Shown here: in pieces, positions 20,887 to 32,400 of the stretch | How the letters are laid out: every line of letters starts with the position of its first letter | Numbering within the stretch: position 1 is the first letter of the stretch | Assembly: GCA_024364735.1 (NCBI GenBank) | Contig: JAGFNQ010001130.1 | Span: 175,574 to 239,573 of the forward strand | Length of the DNA stretch: 64,000 nt | Direction of reading: 5' to 3' | Source: Boesenbergia rotunda | Taxonomy: Eukaryota > Streptophyta > Magnoliopsida > Zingiberales > Zingiberaceae | Translations under genes and position numbers: made by a program | Notes under the pieces: model-generated | Seen by the model: only the letters and a program-made list of their open reading frames with translations | Told to the model about the DNA's origin: nothing | Databases searched by the model: none

Positions 20887-23105
20887 TGATAACCGTTTCA
20901 GTCGTGTCACGGTTTCAAATACAATTCAAGTATCAAACTCCTCTAAACTAATGTAGCATAGAGTAACTTGAGTCGTCTACCAACGAATGAAATTGGTACA
21001 TGATAATTCTCAGAATCGTATGTTATTGCTTTTGGGTTTTTGGATGCTAAACTGAGGTTTGGGTTTGAACGTTAAGACTACGAAAAGAAATAGCGACGCA
21101 AGTATGAAATCTAGTTCTAATTAGGAAGGACAATGCAGGTATAGAAATCTAGTTTAATTTGACTATAATTGCAGTAAAGAAAGGACAACTTGAAATAGAG
21201 CCTTAACGAAACTAAACATAGAGCAAAACTACAGCATTGAAGAAATCTAATCTAACCTAACTTAATTGCATGTAAATGAAGACATGAAACTTAAAGCATG
21301 GGGAAAGCAATACAAAATAACAGCTAAGCAAGTAAGAAACTTCACAATTTAAAATAACTGTTCTAAGAGGCATTTGGTCGAACACAAGATAGACATGTTT
21401 AAAATGGCTTCAAGTAAGTGCAAATTGAAATGGGAAGATCCATCAAATACAAGCATTTAACAATCAAACACATAGCATTCAACAATTAAGAAAATCAACA
21501 AGCAACACTTAAATTGCAAGGTTGACTAATGAAAGGAGCTGCTGGATCTGCTGTGAGGACATTGAAGCTGCCGAATGCTGTTGAAGAGAAATGCTGCTGA
21601 AGAAGCTGCCAGAAGTAAAGCCTGTGAAGAGGAAGAGCTGGCTGCTGGAAATCTATGAAAGAAAATCTGCTGGGGAGAAATAATATGCTGTGAAGAAATG
21701 GATCTATGCCGGCTACTGGATCTGAAGAACGGTTGTTGGAATTGAAGCATGTGAAGAAAGAAACTGCTGGAAATCTGCTGGATCTAATCTGATGAAGAAG
21801 ACCAAAGAAGAATGTGCTGCTGGGAATTGAAGCTGCTGTGAAGAAATTGTGAAATCTGTTGAAGACAAGCTGTGAAACATTAAACTGCTGAAAAAAAAAC
21901 TATGAAACATTAAACTGCTGAAGAAAAGATGTAAGAAATTGGATCGCCGGCGGTGGAGTGGATGTTGATCGTTTCCTCTCAACCCGAGAGGAAGCTGGTG
22001 AAGGAGATGGTCGATTAGGGCTCAAACCCCGTGCCCTAGCTCGTGGTTGGCGGTGATGAAGATGAAGGAGACTCCTCTTCGAACCCCGAAAGAAGAGACC
22101 CTTTACTCTCTCCCAACCCGAAAGAGAGTAAGAGATGCAGAGGTGGAAGACCGGTCGACGGTGAGGCGATGATGAAGACCGCCGGCGGCGAGGGTGGAGA
22201 GGATGAGTCGGAGTCACGTGTGTGTGTGTGGCCGATCGATCCCTCTTCCCCCTGCGCGATGAGGCTTTTGTGTCTCCCTAATTGATTCGGCTCAGCAGTT
22301 GGGTTCGGTCCAGCAGTTGGGTTCAATCAGCCAAGCCAGCCTTCTTTGAGTGGATCTGGTTCCAGTTCAGCGGTTTGGTTCGTTCCAGCTTGAGTTCGGT
22401 CATTGGATTCACTCAGCCCTTTGGTTCAGCAATTGGATTCACTCAGCCCTTTGATTCAGCCAAGCACTTGAGTCCGATCAGCCAAGCCAGTTAAGTCATA
22501 TGATGATGGAAGCAACGGGCGGCTGATATCAATCTGACTTCATCCAACGGTCGGATCTCTTCAGATCTGAACCAAACTCCACAGATCTCAATCAATGGTC
22601 CTGATCTACCTATCCCCATCTCGGATTAACCAGATCTGTGGCGGATAGTCCAAATCTTCCTTTTTCTTGAATGGATGGTCTAGAACATCTTGAGCTTGAT
22701 CCAACGGTCAGATTACTTCTGATTTGGCTGAAAGTTTCAGATCTTGATCTATGGTCATGATTGGCTCTATCTTGAACTCGGATTGACCAGAAGTTGACCG
22801 ATGGCTCAGATCTAACCGTTCTCTGGAATGGACGGCTCTTATTAATATGATGCTTGATCCCTTTGATTTGGATCCAATGCTGACTCAAGTCTGACCCGAT
22901 TTGATCTAGGTCCATGATCATTTGAAGCCTACAAAATGATATTCAAATTCAGTGCCAATAATATCCCAAATATACAAAGATTTGAATTAAAAGCCAAAAT
23001 AGAGGGAATACATGAAACCTAATACAATTACAAACTTGAGCATATAAAATGTGGATCAAACATGGATTTTAGAGCCTAAAATAATCAACAAAATAGTGTT
23101 TATCA
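20887..23105 (-). repeat. Complete LTR of element D (2219 bp)
   Basis: Minus-strand TGATAAACACTATTTTG (23105) to ...GAAACGGTTATCA (20887). Related to the solo LTRs at 30755-33078 and 34778-36659. Contains a short direct repeat of ttggattcactcagccctttg (about 22396-22460). No supported gene; frames near 21526-22500 are purine-biased shadows. Confidence 0.85.
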
Positions 23106-23250
23106 CACCACACACCATGTTATCTACAATGTGAAGTATTGGACAATTGCACACATATAATAAATATAAAATGTAAAACATGACCATTGTGATTCTTATT
23201 CCAAAATAGATGTTCATATAAAAGCTAGGCTTATAGTATGCATCCTAACA

Positions 23251-23901
23251 TTTAGGAAGGCTGACTTAACATCCATTTGGTACAATTTAAATCACTTATG
23301 GGTTGCACAGGCTAATAACATCCTATTGGACTCAAGTCTAGCTACAAGTATATAGGTTTCATCATAGTCGAACCCCTCAACTTGACTGAATCTTTTAGTT
23401 ACTAAATGGGGTTTTTTAACTATTTCTCTTTTATCATCCATTTTATTCCTAAATACCCACTTAGTATCTATTATGGTTTTATCTTCTAGTTTTAGTACTA
23501 AGTCCTAGACTTGGTTTCATTGGGCTAGTTCTTCTTGCATTGTTATAATCCAGTCTTGGTCAAGTAATCCCACTTCTATTGATTTGGGTTTAATCTTAGA
23601 AATCATGGTGATCTGACTAAGGTTTCTATAGGATGATCTAGTTCTAACTCCTATGGTTGGGTTACCAAAAATTTGATCAGTTGTGATTTGTTCATATCCT
23701 AGATAGTACAGATGTTGGTTTAATACTTAATCATCTAGTTGGATTGAGAGGGGTTCAAGTCTTGATTCTTCATCTTCTAAGTCTTGATTAGTTGATTCAT
23801 TAGGGTTAGTTAAATTAGGTGGGTTGGTTAAGTTAGGTAAGATATCTTCATCAAATATAACATTTGTGTTTCGTTAATCTTAAAGGTGTGTTTCTTATAA
23901 A
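23251..23901 (-). pseudogene. pol: Sirevirus-type copia pol fragment (integrase tail to reverse transcriptase)
   Basis: Translating minus from 23901 gives a linker (VIFDEDILPNLTNPPNLTN), then PKSIEVGLLDQDWIITMQEEL, TKWVFRNKMDDKREIV, FSQVEGFDYDETY and, at 23254, LYQMDVKSAFL of reverse transcriptase, with several stops. The same order is seen in element H (51210-51530). Copia A-1 begins at 23250 inside the RT gene; A-2 begins at 23902. No more of this element is visible. Confidence 0.8.
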
Positions 23902-25360
23902 CTGTTAGGATGTATACTATAAGTCTAGCTTTTGTATGAACATCTATTTTAGAAAAAGAATCACAATGGTCATGTTTTGCATTTTATATTTATTATATGT
24001 GTGCAATTGTCCAATACTTCACATTGTAGATAACATGGTGTGTGGTGCCACACAGAAGATCATGTTATCAGTTCTTCATAAAGTATAAGTAGTGGCTCAC
24101 AACCGGGATGGATTTGAATAAACCATTGGAATGATTGTAGTGTAATTTGGTATTAGTCTATCTTGACTATGTAATTACACTAGTACACTTTATGTGTATT
24201 GAGCAGGATTGATTTGAGGTTGTTCGATTTATACTGACTATATAATCGAACAAGACCTCGGTTATTATGATTTACATGCTCTTAATCCCATTATAATAAT
24301 GGGCACATGTACTTAATATTTACTTCTTTAATTTATCAATGGTCAAGATTTATTCGTTAAATCAATAGACACGGTAAATTAAGAAATAATATTATTTACA
24401 TGGTGTGTTGTTGATTATAGAAGGAAATCATGTCCTAATTATTTTAGGATGATGATGTCCCCTTGAGGAGGTCATAAAGTTTATCATTTAATCCTGCAAG
24501 CGGACTTGATCTGACATGATAATAAGGTTGAGTGGTACTACTCATGGAGTTAGATATTAATTAATTAAATTATCAGTAATTTAATTAATTAATGGACATG
24601 TGATATCATAAACACGGGGAGATTGTGTACATATAATATGGTGGAGCCCATATTTAATTATGAGGTTGGTGCGGTAGTTCAATAATAACTTATTAGTGGA
24701 GTGGGTTATTATTAACGGGCTGGGTTGAGGATCCGTTAGGAGACCAAAACCAACTCCTCATGGTCCCTATTATAGCCTATATATAGCCTCATAATCCATG
24801 GAACCAAGGGAGAATAACCTAGTATTCTTTCCTCTCTCTCTCTCTCCTAGGGTTGGGTGGCGCCGGCTTGGACAAGGGAGGAAGGCGCGGGTAAGAAAGG
24901 GAGGAAGAAGAGATCTATCTTCTTCTCCCCTTTTCCTCTCTTCTCTTCCTTTGGTCGGCGTCAACAAGTGGAGGAGGAGATTTTGCTTCTCTTCTCTTCT
25001 CTTCCTTTGGCCGGCGGCAACAAGTGGAGGGGAGGTTTTGCTTCTCCTCTTCTCTTCCTTTGGCCGGCGGCAACAAGTGGAGGAGAGGGTTTGCTTCTTC
25101 TCTTCTATTCCTTGGTGGTTGGTGCAAGCAAGGAAGAAGGAGTTCTTCTCTACTTTTGGTGGTCGGTGCAAGCAAGAAAGAAGGAGTTCTTCCTCTTTTG
25201 GTGGTCTGCGCAAGCAAGAGGAAGGAGAAAGAGTTCTTTGGTGGCTTTGTTTCTTGGAAGACCATCGCCCACACGACGTCCAAGAAGAGGATAGGAATAC
25301 GATAATGATCAAAAGGTAAACAAAAGGTATAAATCTTATTCTTGTTTTATTCTTGAACCC
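23902..25360 (+). repeat. 5' LTR of copia A-2, 3'-truncated, with minisatellite
   Basis: Begins TGTTAGGATGTATACTATAAG and aligns with 29413 onwards until cattcttgaa at about 25360, after which internal sequence starts without primer site. TATA box tatatatag is at 24778-24786. Downstream, 24944-25260 holds imperfect units such as tttggccggcggcaacaagtgg and ggtcggcgcaagcaaggaag. Long frames on both strands here are an effect of the biased composition. Confidence 0.85.
24778..24786 (+). promoter_or_regulatory. LTR TATA box of copia A-2
   Basis: cctatatatagcctcat, repeated in the 3' LTR at 30290-30298. Transcription would begin around 24810, near the ccaaggg segment. Confidence 0.6.
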
Positions 25361-26164
25361 AAAAACACATCTTCTAATCCTAATAAGAGAAAAGAACCTT
25401 CAAAAATGAACTAGACATATCTTTGCATCTAAGGTTAGGTCATATTAACTTAAGCAGAATTCAAAGGTTGATACCGATGGACCTTTGGGTTCATTGGTGG
25501 TGGAAGATTTCCCATCCTGCAAATCTTGCTTGGAAGGTAAAATGACCAAGAGGTCTTTAAAGGCCAACGGGTATAGAGCCAAAGAAGTATTGGAATTGGT
25601 TCATTCTGATTTGTGCAGTCCTGTGACTATCCAAGCAAGAGGTGGTTTTGAATATTTCATCTCATTTATAGACGACTATTCAAGATATAGATACATTTAC
25701 TTGATGCGCCGCAAGTCTAAGTGCTTTGACAATTTCAAAGAATTCAAGGCTGATGTGGAGAAACATTAAGGTAAAAGTATCAAGACACTACGGTCTGACC
25801 GTGGTGGTGAGTACCTCTTGGGAGAGTTTAGGAGTTACTTATCAAATGCTGGGATTCAATCCCAATTGTTTGCACCTGGTACACCCCAACAGAACGGTGT
25901 GGCGGAGCGAAGAAATAGGACTCTTATGGAAATGGTTAGATCGATGATGAGTTTTTCAGAATTACCGAATTCGTTTTGGGGATATGCTCTGGAAATGATA
26001 GTATACATTCTGAATTTGGTACCTTCTAAATCAATACCCTCTACTCCCACAGAATTTGTTGGTGCCGGAAGTACCAAAGTCAAACCTGTGTTTTGATAAT
26101 GGCAAAGGGTTCAGAAGTTAAGGTGTTATTTTGATCTAACAAGCTTACTAAGTATGCAGGAAAG

Positions 26165-26410
26165 TCCTAGGTACACTAGGCAAGAAGTCCTGGCAAAGGG
26201 CTGGGCAAGAAGTCCTGGTCGAGGACTGGGCAAGAAGTCCTGGCAAAGGGCTGGGCAAGAAGTCGTGGTCGAGGACTGGGCAAGAAGTCCTGACAAAGGG
26301 CTGGGCAAGATGTCCTGGTCGAGGACTGGGCAAGAAGTCCTGGCAAAGGACTAGGCACCAAAGACCTGACCGGAAGTTGGACAAGAAGTCCTTGTCGCGG
26401 ACTGGGCACG
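26165..26410 (+). repeat. 25-bp tandem array in the solo LTR
   Basis: About nine units alternating gggcaagaagtcctggtcgagg and gggcaagaagtcctggcaaagg. A related array with cttcgtgccca/aggtcttcg units lies at about 53820-53990 in the relative on the minus strand. It lies in U3, upstream of the palindromes and TATA box. Confidence 0.85.
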
Positions 26411-26671
26411 AAGACCTAATCGGAGGATTGGGCAAAAAGTCCAATCGGAGGAGCCGGTTGGCAAAAAGGTAAATTCTTCCGAGAGGAGTAGGTGAGGACG
26501 CGTTCCCCGTAGGAGGAAACATTAGGCGTCGGTTAGACCTAGGGTTCCATTTGGGAATCCCAAAGTCAGAACCAAGACAGCTTAGGTTGTAAATAATGTC
26601 TAACATACTTGCTTCTTGTGTTTTGGAACTAACCTTGATTGTAGGGAATGAAGGAACGGGGTCTCTGAAGC

Positions 26672-26935
26672 TCAGGCGCCTCAATGGAGTGAGGCGCCTC
26701 ACTGGGCTAGGCGCCCGTATGGATACGGACGCCCCAGTGCAAGGCAAAAATAAAACCATCGAAGCAAACTGTCATGAAGCCTCTAGACCAAGTCAGCTCA
26801 GGCGCCTGTGTTAACACAGGCGCCCCCATCAGCTCAGGCGCCTCATTGAAGGGGATAAGCGCTGACCGAGCCTGCGGATTGGAGTTCTCGCAGGAGAGGC
26901 CATGTGTCAGGCACCCCCATCAATACAGGCGCCCC
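26672..26935 (+). repeat. GGCGCC palindrome array upstream of the TATA box
   Basis: Several aggcgcct units (26674, 26692, 26710, 26801, 26819, 26836, 26928). 26801-26824 is a perfect 24-bp palindrome, ggcgcctgtgtt with its reverse complement. The array ends 10-20 bases before tataaatat. Confidence 0.8.
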
Positions 26936-29328
26936 TATGGCTGCTATAAATATGGGTTCACCCCCAAGGCTTCAAACAATCTCGCTCACATCGCTCCCAA
27001 CACTTTCATTCAAGCGCTACACTCCGACAAGCTCCGACCTCGCGGTTCCAGTGCCGACGACGACCCTCTGCTCCGAACTTCCATCCACCTCGGGCGTCGG
27101 TAACATTTAATTTACGAAAAGTGTTGTACTTTCAATTTCAATTCTATATCTGTACTTGAACCTGTAAAAGATCTTTTCGAATATAGAATTGCCCAAAGTA
27201 AACGGTCAAGGACCATGGGCCTTGGAGTAGGAGCCGACCGTGACTCCGAACCAAGTAAAAAGAACTTGTGTTAGCGATTGTTTTCTTGTTTTCCACTGCG
27301 TAATCACTCTACTTTTCCAAAAATTTTAAAGATCGATATTCACCCCCCTCTATCGATTTTCTCCGATCCAACAGAATTGTGGACTGGGCGTAAGCCTAGT
27401 CTGAGACATATTCGTATTCGGGGTAGTCCAGCACATGTGCTGAAGGGAGATGTTGATAAGTTGGAATCTTGTACGGAAGTACGATTGCTCGTAGGCTATC
27501 CTAGAGGAACGAAAGGTGATTTATTTTATAGTCCTAAAGATCAGAAGGTCATCGTTAGCACGAATGCCCAATTTTTAGAGGAGGACTATGTAATGGACTA
27601 CAAGTTCATGATAAGATTGTTCTAGAGGAAGTGAGAGGGGATGCTCCTACTTCAGTACCAACGGTACAAGAGGACATATCACAAGTGACTCTATCGCGTG
27701 TCACAGATGATACACAGGTACTACCTCGTCGTAGTGGGAGGGTTGTTAGACAACCCGAAGATTCATGTTTTTGGGAGAGTCTTCAGATTTAGTCCCTGGT
27801 GAACATGAACCTGATCCTTAGACTTATGACGAGGCACTCGATGATAAAGATGTGATATCTTGGCAAAAGGAGATGAATTCTGAGCTAGAATCTATGAATT
27901 CTAATCAAGTCTGGGAGCTTGTAGAACCACCGGATGGTGTAAAAGACATTGGATGTAAATGGGTCTACAAAAGAAAGAGAGGATCAGCCGGAAAGATAGA
28001 GACCTTTAAAGCAAGGCTTGTTGGGAAAGGGTATACTTAGAAAGAGAGCATCGATTATGAGGAAACCTTTTAGCCGATAGCTATGCTTAAGTCTATCTGA
28101 ATTCTTTTGTCTATTGCTGCTCATATGGATTATGAGATTTGGCAAATGAATGTCAAGACAACTTTCCTTAACAGAAGTCTTGAGGAAAACATCTATATGA
28201 AGCAACCAGAGGGATTCATTGCAAAGGGCAAAGAGCATCTTGTGTGCAAGCTTAATCGGTCCATTTATGGATTGATGCTTCAAGATCTTGGAACATCCGG
28301 TTTGATGATGTAATCCAGTCTTATGGATTTATTCAATCTCTGGATGAGTCTTGTGTATACAAGAGGTGCGACGGAAACGTAGTAGTATTTCTTGTACTAT
28401 ACTTAGATGATGTTTTGCTCATTGGCAATAATGTCAAAGTGTTCTCAGACGTAAGGGTATGGTTGTCCAAACAATTTGATATGAAGCACTTGGGAGAAGC
28501 TAAACACATCCTTGGGATCAAAGTTATAAGGGATCACAAGAAAAGGATGTTGAGCTTATCTAAACCTCATATATTGATACTATCCTAGCTCGTTTTAGCA
28601 TGCAAAACTCTAAGAAAGGTTTTCTACCTTTTAGGCATCGAGTACCTTCTTCTAAGGAGATGTGTCCTAAAATATCAAAGGAGATAGAGGAGATGAAGGC
28701 AGTTCCTTATGCTTCGGCTGTAGGAAACCTAATGTATGCTATGTTATGTACGAGACCTGATATCTGCTTTGCCGTGGGCATGGTTAGCAGATATCAAAGT
28801 AATCTAGGACAAGGACATTGGATTGCAGTAAAGTATATATTAAAGTACCTGAAAAGGATTAGGAATTATATGCTAGTTTACCAAGTAGATCATTTGCTCC
28901 CTGTGGAATACACGGATTCTAATTTCCAATCAGATAGGGATAATAGTAAGTCTACCTCGGGTTATGTGTTTACTTTGGGAGGTGAAGCCATTGTATGGAG
29001 GAGTATCAAGCAGAAATGCGTTGCGGACTATACCATGGAAGCTGAGTATGTGACAGCCTCTCAGGCAGCCAAGGAAGCTGTATGGCTCAGGAACTTCTTG
29101 ATGGACTTAGATGTGATTCCTGATTTGCCCAAAGCTATCACAATTTATTGTGATAATAGTGGTGCAGTAGCAAACTCGAAGGAACCACGAGCCCATAAGG
29201 CAAGTAAACACATAGAGCGCAAGTACCACTTGATACGAGACATCGTAAAGCGAGGAGAAGCTGTTGTCTCCAAGATTGCATCAGAGGATAACCTGACAGA
29301 TCCTTTCACTAAGGCCCTTCTAATGTGA

Positions 29329-29412
29329 GCTTATTATAGGCATGTGGAGGGGATGGGAATCAGATGTATGACAATTTGATGGCAGTATAGTCTTTTAGTA
29401 TAAGTGAGAGAT
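29329..29412 (+). other. A-2 3' untranslated segment and polypurine tract
   Basis: Short non-coding stretch after RNase H ending in taagtgagagat directly before LTR start TGTTAGG (29413). Confidence 0.8.
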
Positions 29413-32400
29413 TGTTAGGATGTATACTATAAGCCTAGCTTTTGTATGAACATTTATTTTGGAATAAGAATCACAATGGTCATGTTTTGCATTTTATATT
29501 TATTATATGTGTGCAATTGTCTAATACTTCACATTGTAGATAACATGGTGTGTGGTGCCATACAGAAGATCATGTTATCAGTTCCTAGTAAAGTATAAGT
29601 AGTGGCTCACAACCAAGGTGGTTTTGGACAAACCATTGAAATGGTTGTAGTATAATTTGGTATTAGTCTATCTTGACTATAGAATTACACTAGTGCACTT
29701 TGTGTGTATTGAGTAGGACCGATTTGAGATTGTTCGATTTATACTGACTATATAATCGAACAAGACCTCAGTTATTATGATGTACATGCTCTGAATCCCG
29801 ATATAATAACGGACACATGTACTTAATATTTATTTCTTTAATTTACCAATGGGCGAGATTTATTCGTTAAATCAATAGGCCTGGTAAATTGAGAAATAAT
29901 ATTATTCACATAGTGTGTCGTTGATTATAGAAGGAAACCATATCCTAATTATTTTAGAACGATGATGTCCCCTTGAGGAGCTCATAAAGTTTATCATGTA
30001 AATCTTGCAGGTGGACTTGGTCCGACACGATAATAAGGTTGAGTGGTACTACTCATGGATTTAGATATTAATAAATTAAATTGTCAGTAATTTAATTAAT
30101 TAATGGACATGCGATATCTTAAACACAGAGAGATTATGTACACATAATATGGTGGAGCCCATATTTAATTATGGGGTTGGCGGTAGTTCATTAATAACCC
30201 ATTAGTGGAGCGGGTTATTATTAATGGGTCGGGTTGAGGATCCGTTAGGAGACCAAAATCAACTCCTCCTCATGGTTCCTATTGTAACCTATATATAGCC
30301 TCATAAGCCATGAAGCCAAGGGAGAATAACCTAATATTCTATCCTCTCTCTCTCTCTCTCCTAGGGTTGGGTGGTGCCGGCTTGGACAAGGGAGGTAGGC
30401 ACGGGTATGCAAGGGAGGAAGAAGAGATCTTTCTTCTTCTCTCCTTTTCCTCTCTTCTCTTCCTTTGGCCGGCGGCAAAAAGTGGAGGAGGAGGCGGCAA
30501 CAAGTGGAGGAGGAGGTTTTGCTTCTTCTCTTCTCTTCCTTTGGGCGGCGACAACAAGTGGAGGAGAGGGTTTGCTTCTTCTCTTCTATTCCTTGGTGGT
30601 CGGCGCAAGCAAGGAAGAAGGAGTTCTTCTCTTCTTTTGGTGGTCGGCGCAAGCAAGGAAGAAGGAGTTCTTCTTCTTTTGGTGGTCGGCGCAAGCAAGA
30701 GGAAGGAGAAAGAGTTCTTTGCTGGCTTTGTTTCTTGGAAAATCGTCGCCCACATGATGGACCCTAACTAGGTGTCACAAATGTGGGTCTCAAAATTTAG
30801 ATATGTATAAGCTGGAAACCCTTTTCGCTATCAAAGAATAAAATGGTAGTAAAGGGGCCACAGGTCGTATTTTTCCTAGGGCTAGTTGAGATTGTTTGAT
30901 TCGAGCTCGAGTTTATGTGTCGTTTATGAATTTTGGGTTTCAAATAAAATGCGGATTTTGGGTTGCACTCGGAAATGAAATCGCAATAAAAAGAAAAGAA
31001 TTTTAACTAAATGAACTAAACAAGTGATGGTAACTAAGGAATTTAACCAATAGAAAGCTCAATCTACCAATGCAGCTAAACCGAAATTAAAAGGAAAACA
31101 AAGTAATATCAAATGCAAATCAATATGCTAAACAAATGCATCTAAACAGGGCAGACATCTTCAGTTGAAACTAATGCAAGATTATAAACCTAATGACAGG
31201 AATAAAGACTTGATACAAAATGAGAATTTGGAACAAACTTGATACCAAAAAGGAAGAGGGTGAATACTTTGTGCCGAAATGATACTAAGTACCGAGGCTG
31301 TGGCTAACACTTCGATAATAACACTGATACAACTCAACTTGGAAATCAAAGCTATCAATGAAGAAATTGTAGGAATGAACTGAAAATTGCAGAATTACAG
31401 AACTGCTTAACTAGCAATCTGAGCAAAAGTGCAGAAAGAAAACTGAATGCGAATCACACTTCGATCACAGGCATCAGCAAACTAATTGTCATCTAAAATC
31501 CCAGGAATTGAAACTAAACACGAATTAAATTCAATTGAAGCTGCAAAACTGAGAACCATGTTGGCACGCATGAACAGAAATTCAGAAATTCAAGCAAGAA
31601 ACTGAAACGCAATGGAGGAAAAACTGATACGCAAGCTCTGAAATGTAAACGAACTGAAATTAAATCTGAGAGTTCACTAACAAGCAATCTAGTTACTTAA
31701 CTTGGAGAATTTAAACCTAATTAAGCAGAAACAATTAAGAAAACAAAGCTAAATATTCTGATGCAAAGACAGTAACAAAACCAAGTGCAGAAATGGAAAT
31801 TACAGCTAAAACAACAGAAATTAGCTACGGAAACTAAGTCTCAATCCTCCCTTAGCTCAAAACTTCCTTGCTCGTCACACAAGGGCAAGCCAAGAACCCC
31901 TTCAGCTCCGTAAATCAGTTGGAAGATTGTCTCTGCGATGGATTCTGCTCAATCTGCACTCAGCTGGAAATTCCAATCCGAACTCCTCGATCTCAATGTA
32001 AGGGATTGCGATGATGATTTGAAGATGTTCTGAGCACACCTGAGGACCCCTACAAATGGCTCAGATGGACGGAAATGGCACGCGGATGAGATCCAAGCGA
32101 TCGGATCACAAAACTGCTGAAACCCTCAGACAGCTCTGTTCCGGCGCAATTCTGAGCTGAAATCTCCACAGAAGCTTCCTCCAATTGATCCAAATCTTGT
32201 TCCAAGGTTGAAATGAGGTGGTCACGCCTTCAAACTAAGGAAATTGCAGGAAAACTCGAAGAAAAATGAAGAAGATGACTGTTGCGGCAAAGACGCGACG
32301 AAGCTGAAACTGAGGGAAATTTCCTTTAAGTATTTAGGAGTGAACGACCCAGATTGATTTGGATGAATCCAACGGTTGAAACTGCTCTGATTGAATCCAA

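Larger units (their letters stand above)
16707..23105 (-). mobile_element. Element D: rearranged Athila/Tat-like Ty3/gypsy provirus with captured primer tRNA
   Basis: Bounded by perfect TGATAA...TTATCA ends and the 5-bp duplication cacca (16702-16706 and 23106-23110), so it was integrated by integrase. Plus-strand order: partial LTR in minus orientation (16707-17888), interior in plus orientation (17889-20491) ending in a polypurine tract, the first ~280 bases of the LTR in plus orientation (20492-20771), a 36-bp duplicated scrap, a complete tRNA-Asp (20808-20882), aatt, then a complete LTR in minus orientation (20887-23105). Interior and flanking LTRs are thus inverted relative to each other. 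No pol is present. The tRNA-Asp primer and the aagtgtgggagagttt tract point to the Athila/Tat group. Confidence 0.8.
4839..23250 (-). mobile_element. Ty1/copia element A-1 (Tork-like), multiply interrupted
   Basis: Minus-strand order: 5' LTR (23250-15091, split by element D), primer site, leader (15090-14275), element B, pol remnant (8233-5600), polypurine tract, 3' LTR (5584-4839, continuing beyond an insertion). Gag, protease and the start of integrase are missing at the B junction (8229). Pol resembles copia elements of the Tork type (YTDSDFQSD... KSTLGYVFTLGGG). The right flank tttag (23251-23255) would be one target copy in a Sirevirus-type pol fragment; the left copy is not visible. Confidence 0.8.
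15091..23250 (-). repeat. 5' LTR of copia A-1 (about 1.76 kb), split by element D
   Basis: Left part 15091-16706, right part 23106-23250 (plus one 5-bp duplication). Minus-strand ends are TGTTAGGATGCATACTATAAG (23250) and GACTCGAATCCAACA (15091). A TATA-like ctataaata (minus) lies at 15962-15970. The region 15490-15900 is an A/G- and C/T-rich repeat section coding nothing credible, matching the minisatellite at 24944-25260. Confidence 0.85.
26057..27373 (+). mobile_element. Solo LTR of a Sirevirus-like copia family (TSD gaatt)
   Basis: TGTTGGTGCC...ctccgatCCAACA, 1317 bp, flanked by gaatt at 26052-26056 and 27374-27378, splitting the integrase gene of A-2. Internal features in order: a 25-bp tandem array, GGCGCC palindromes, TATA tataaatat (26945-26953), and attcacccccctctatcg near the end, a Sirevirus hallmark. 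Related to the LTR at 52803-54100. Only one LTR remains, so internal sequence was lost by LTR-LTR recombination. Confidence 0.9.
25361..29328 (+). pseudogene. pol: Copia pol remnant of A-2: integrase, reverse transcriptase, RNase H
   Basis: Starts within the pre-integrase domain (HLRLGHINLSRIQRL at ~25425-25470). Integrase follows with CKSCLEGK, HSDLC, LRSDRGGEY and ERRNRTL; CAA to TAA stops it at 25768. The solo LTR interrupts it at 26057; sequence resumes at 27374 (LWTGRKPSLRHIRI). Reverse transcriptase: 27852-28600 with VWELVEPPDGVKDIGCKWVYKRK, QMNVKTTFLN and a YLDD catalytic motif near 28400; stops include CAG to TAG and TGG to TGA. 28600-29328 is an intact RNase H frame (YTDSNFQSD, MEAEYVTAS, DNSGAVANSKEPRAHKASKHIERKYH region). 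Not functional as a whole. Confidence 0.9.

Noticed and set aside
24798..25319. Long overlapping frames on both strands (also 30245-30771 and 15499-15929)
   Set aside because: They lie in LTR minisatellites with biased purine/pyrimidine content, are rich in K/E/R/S/F/L, differ between copies and match no domain.
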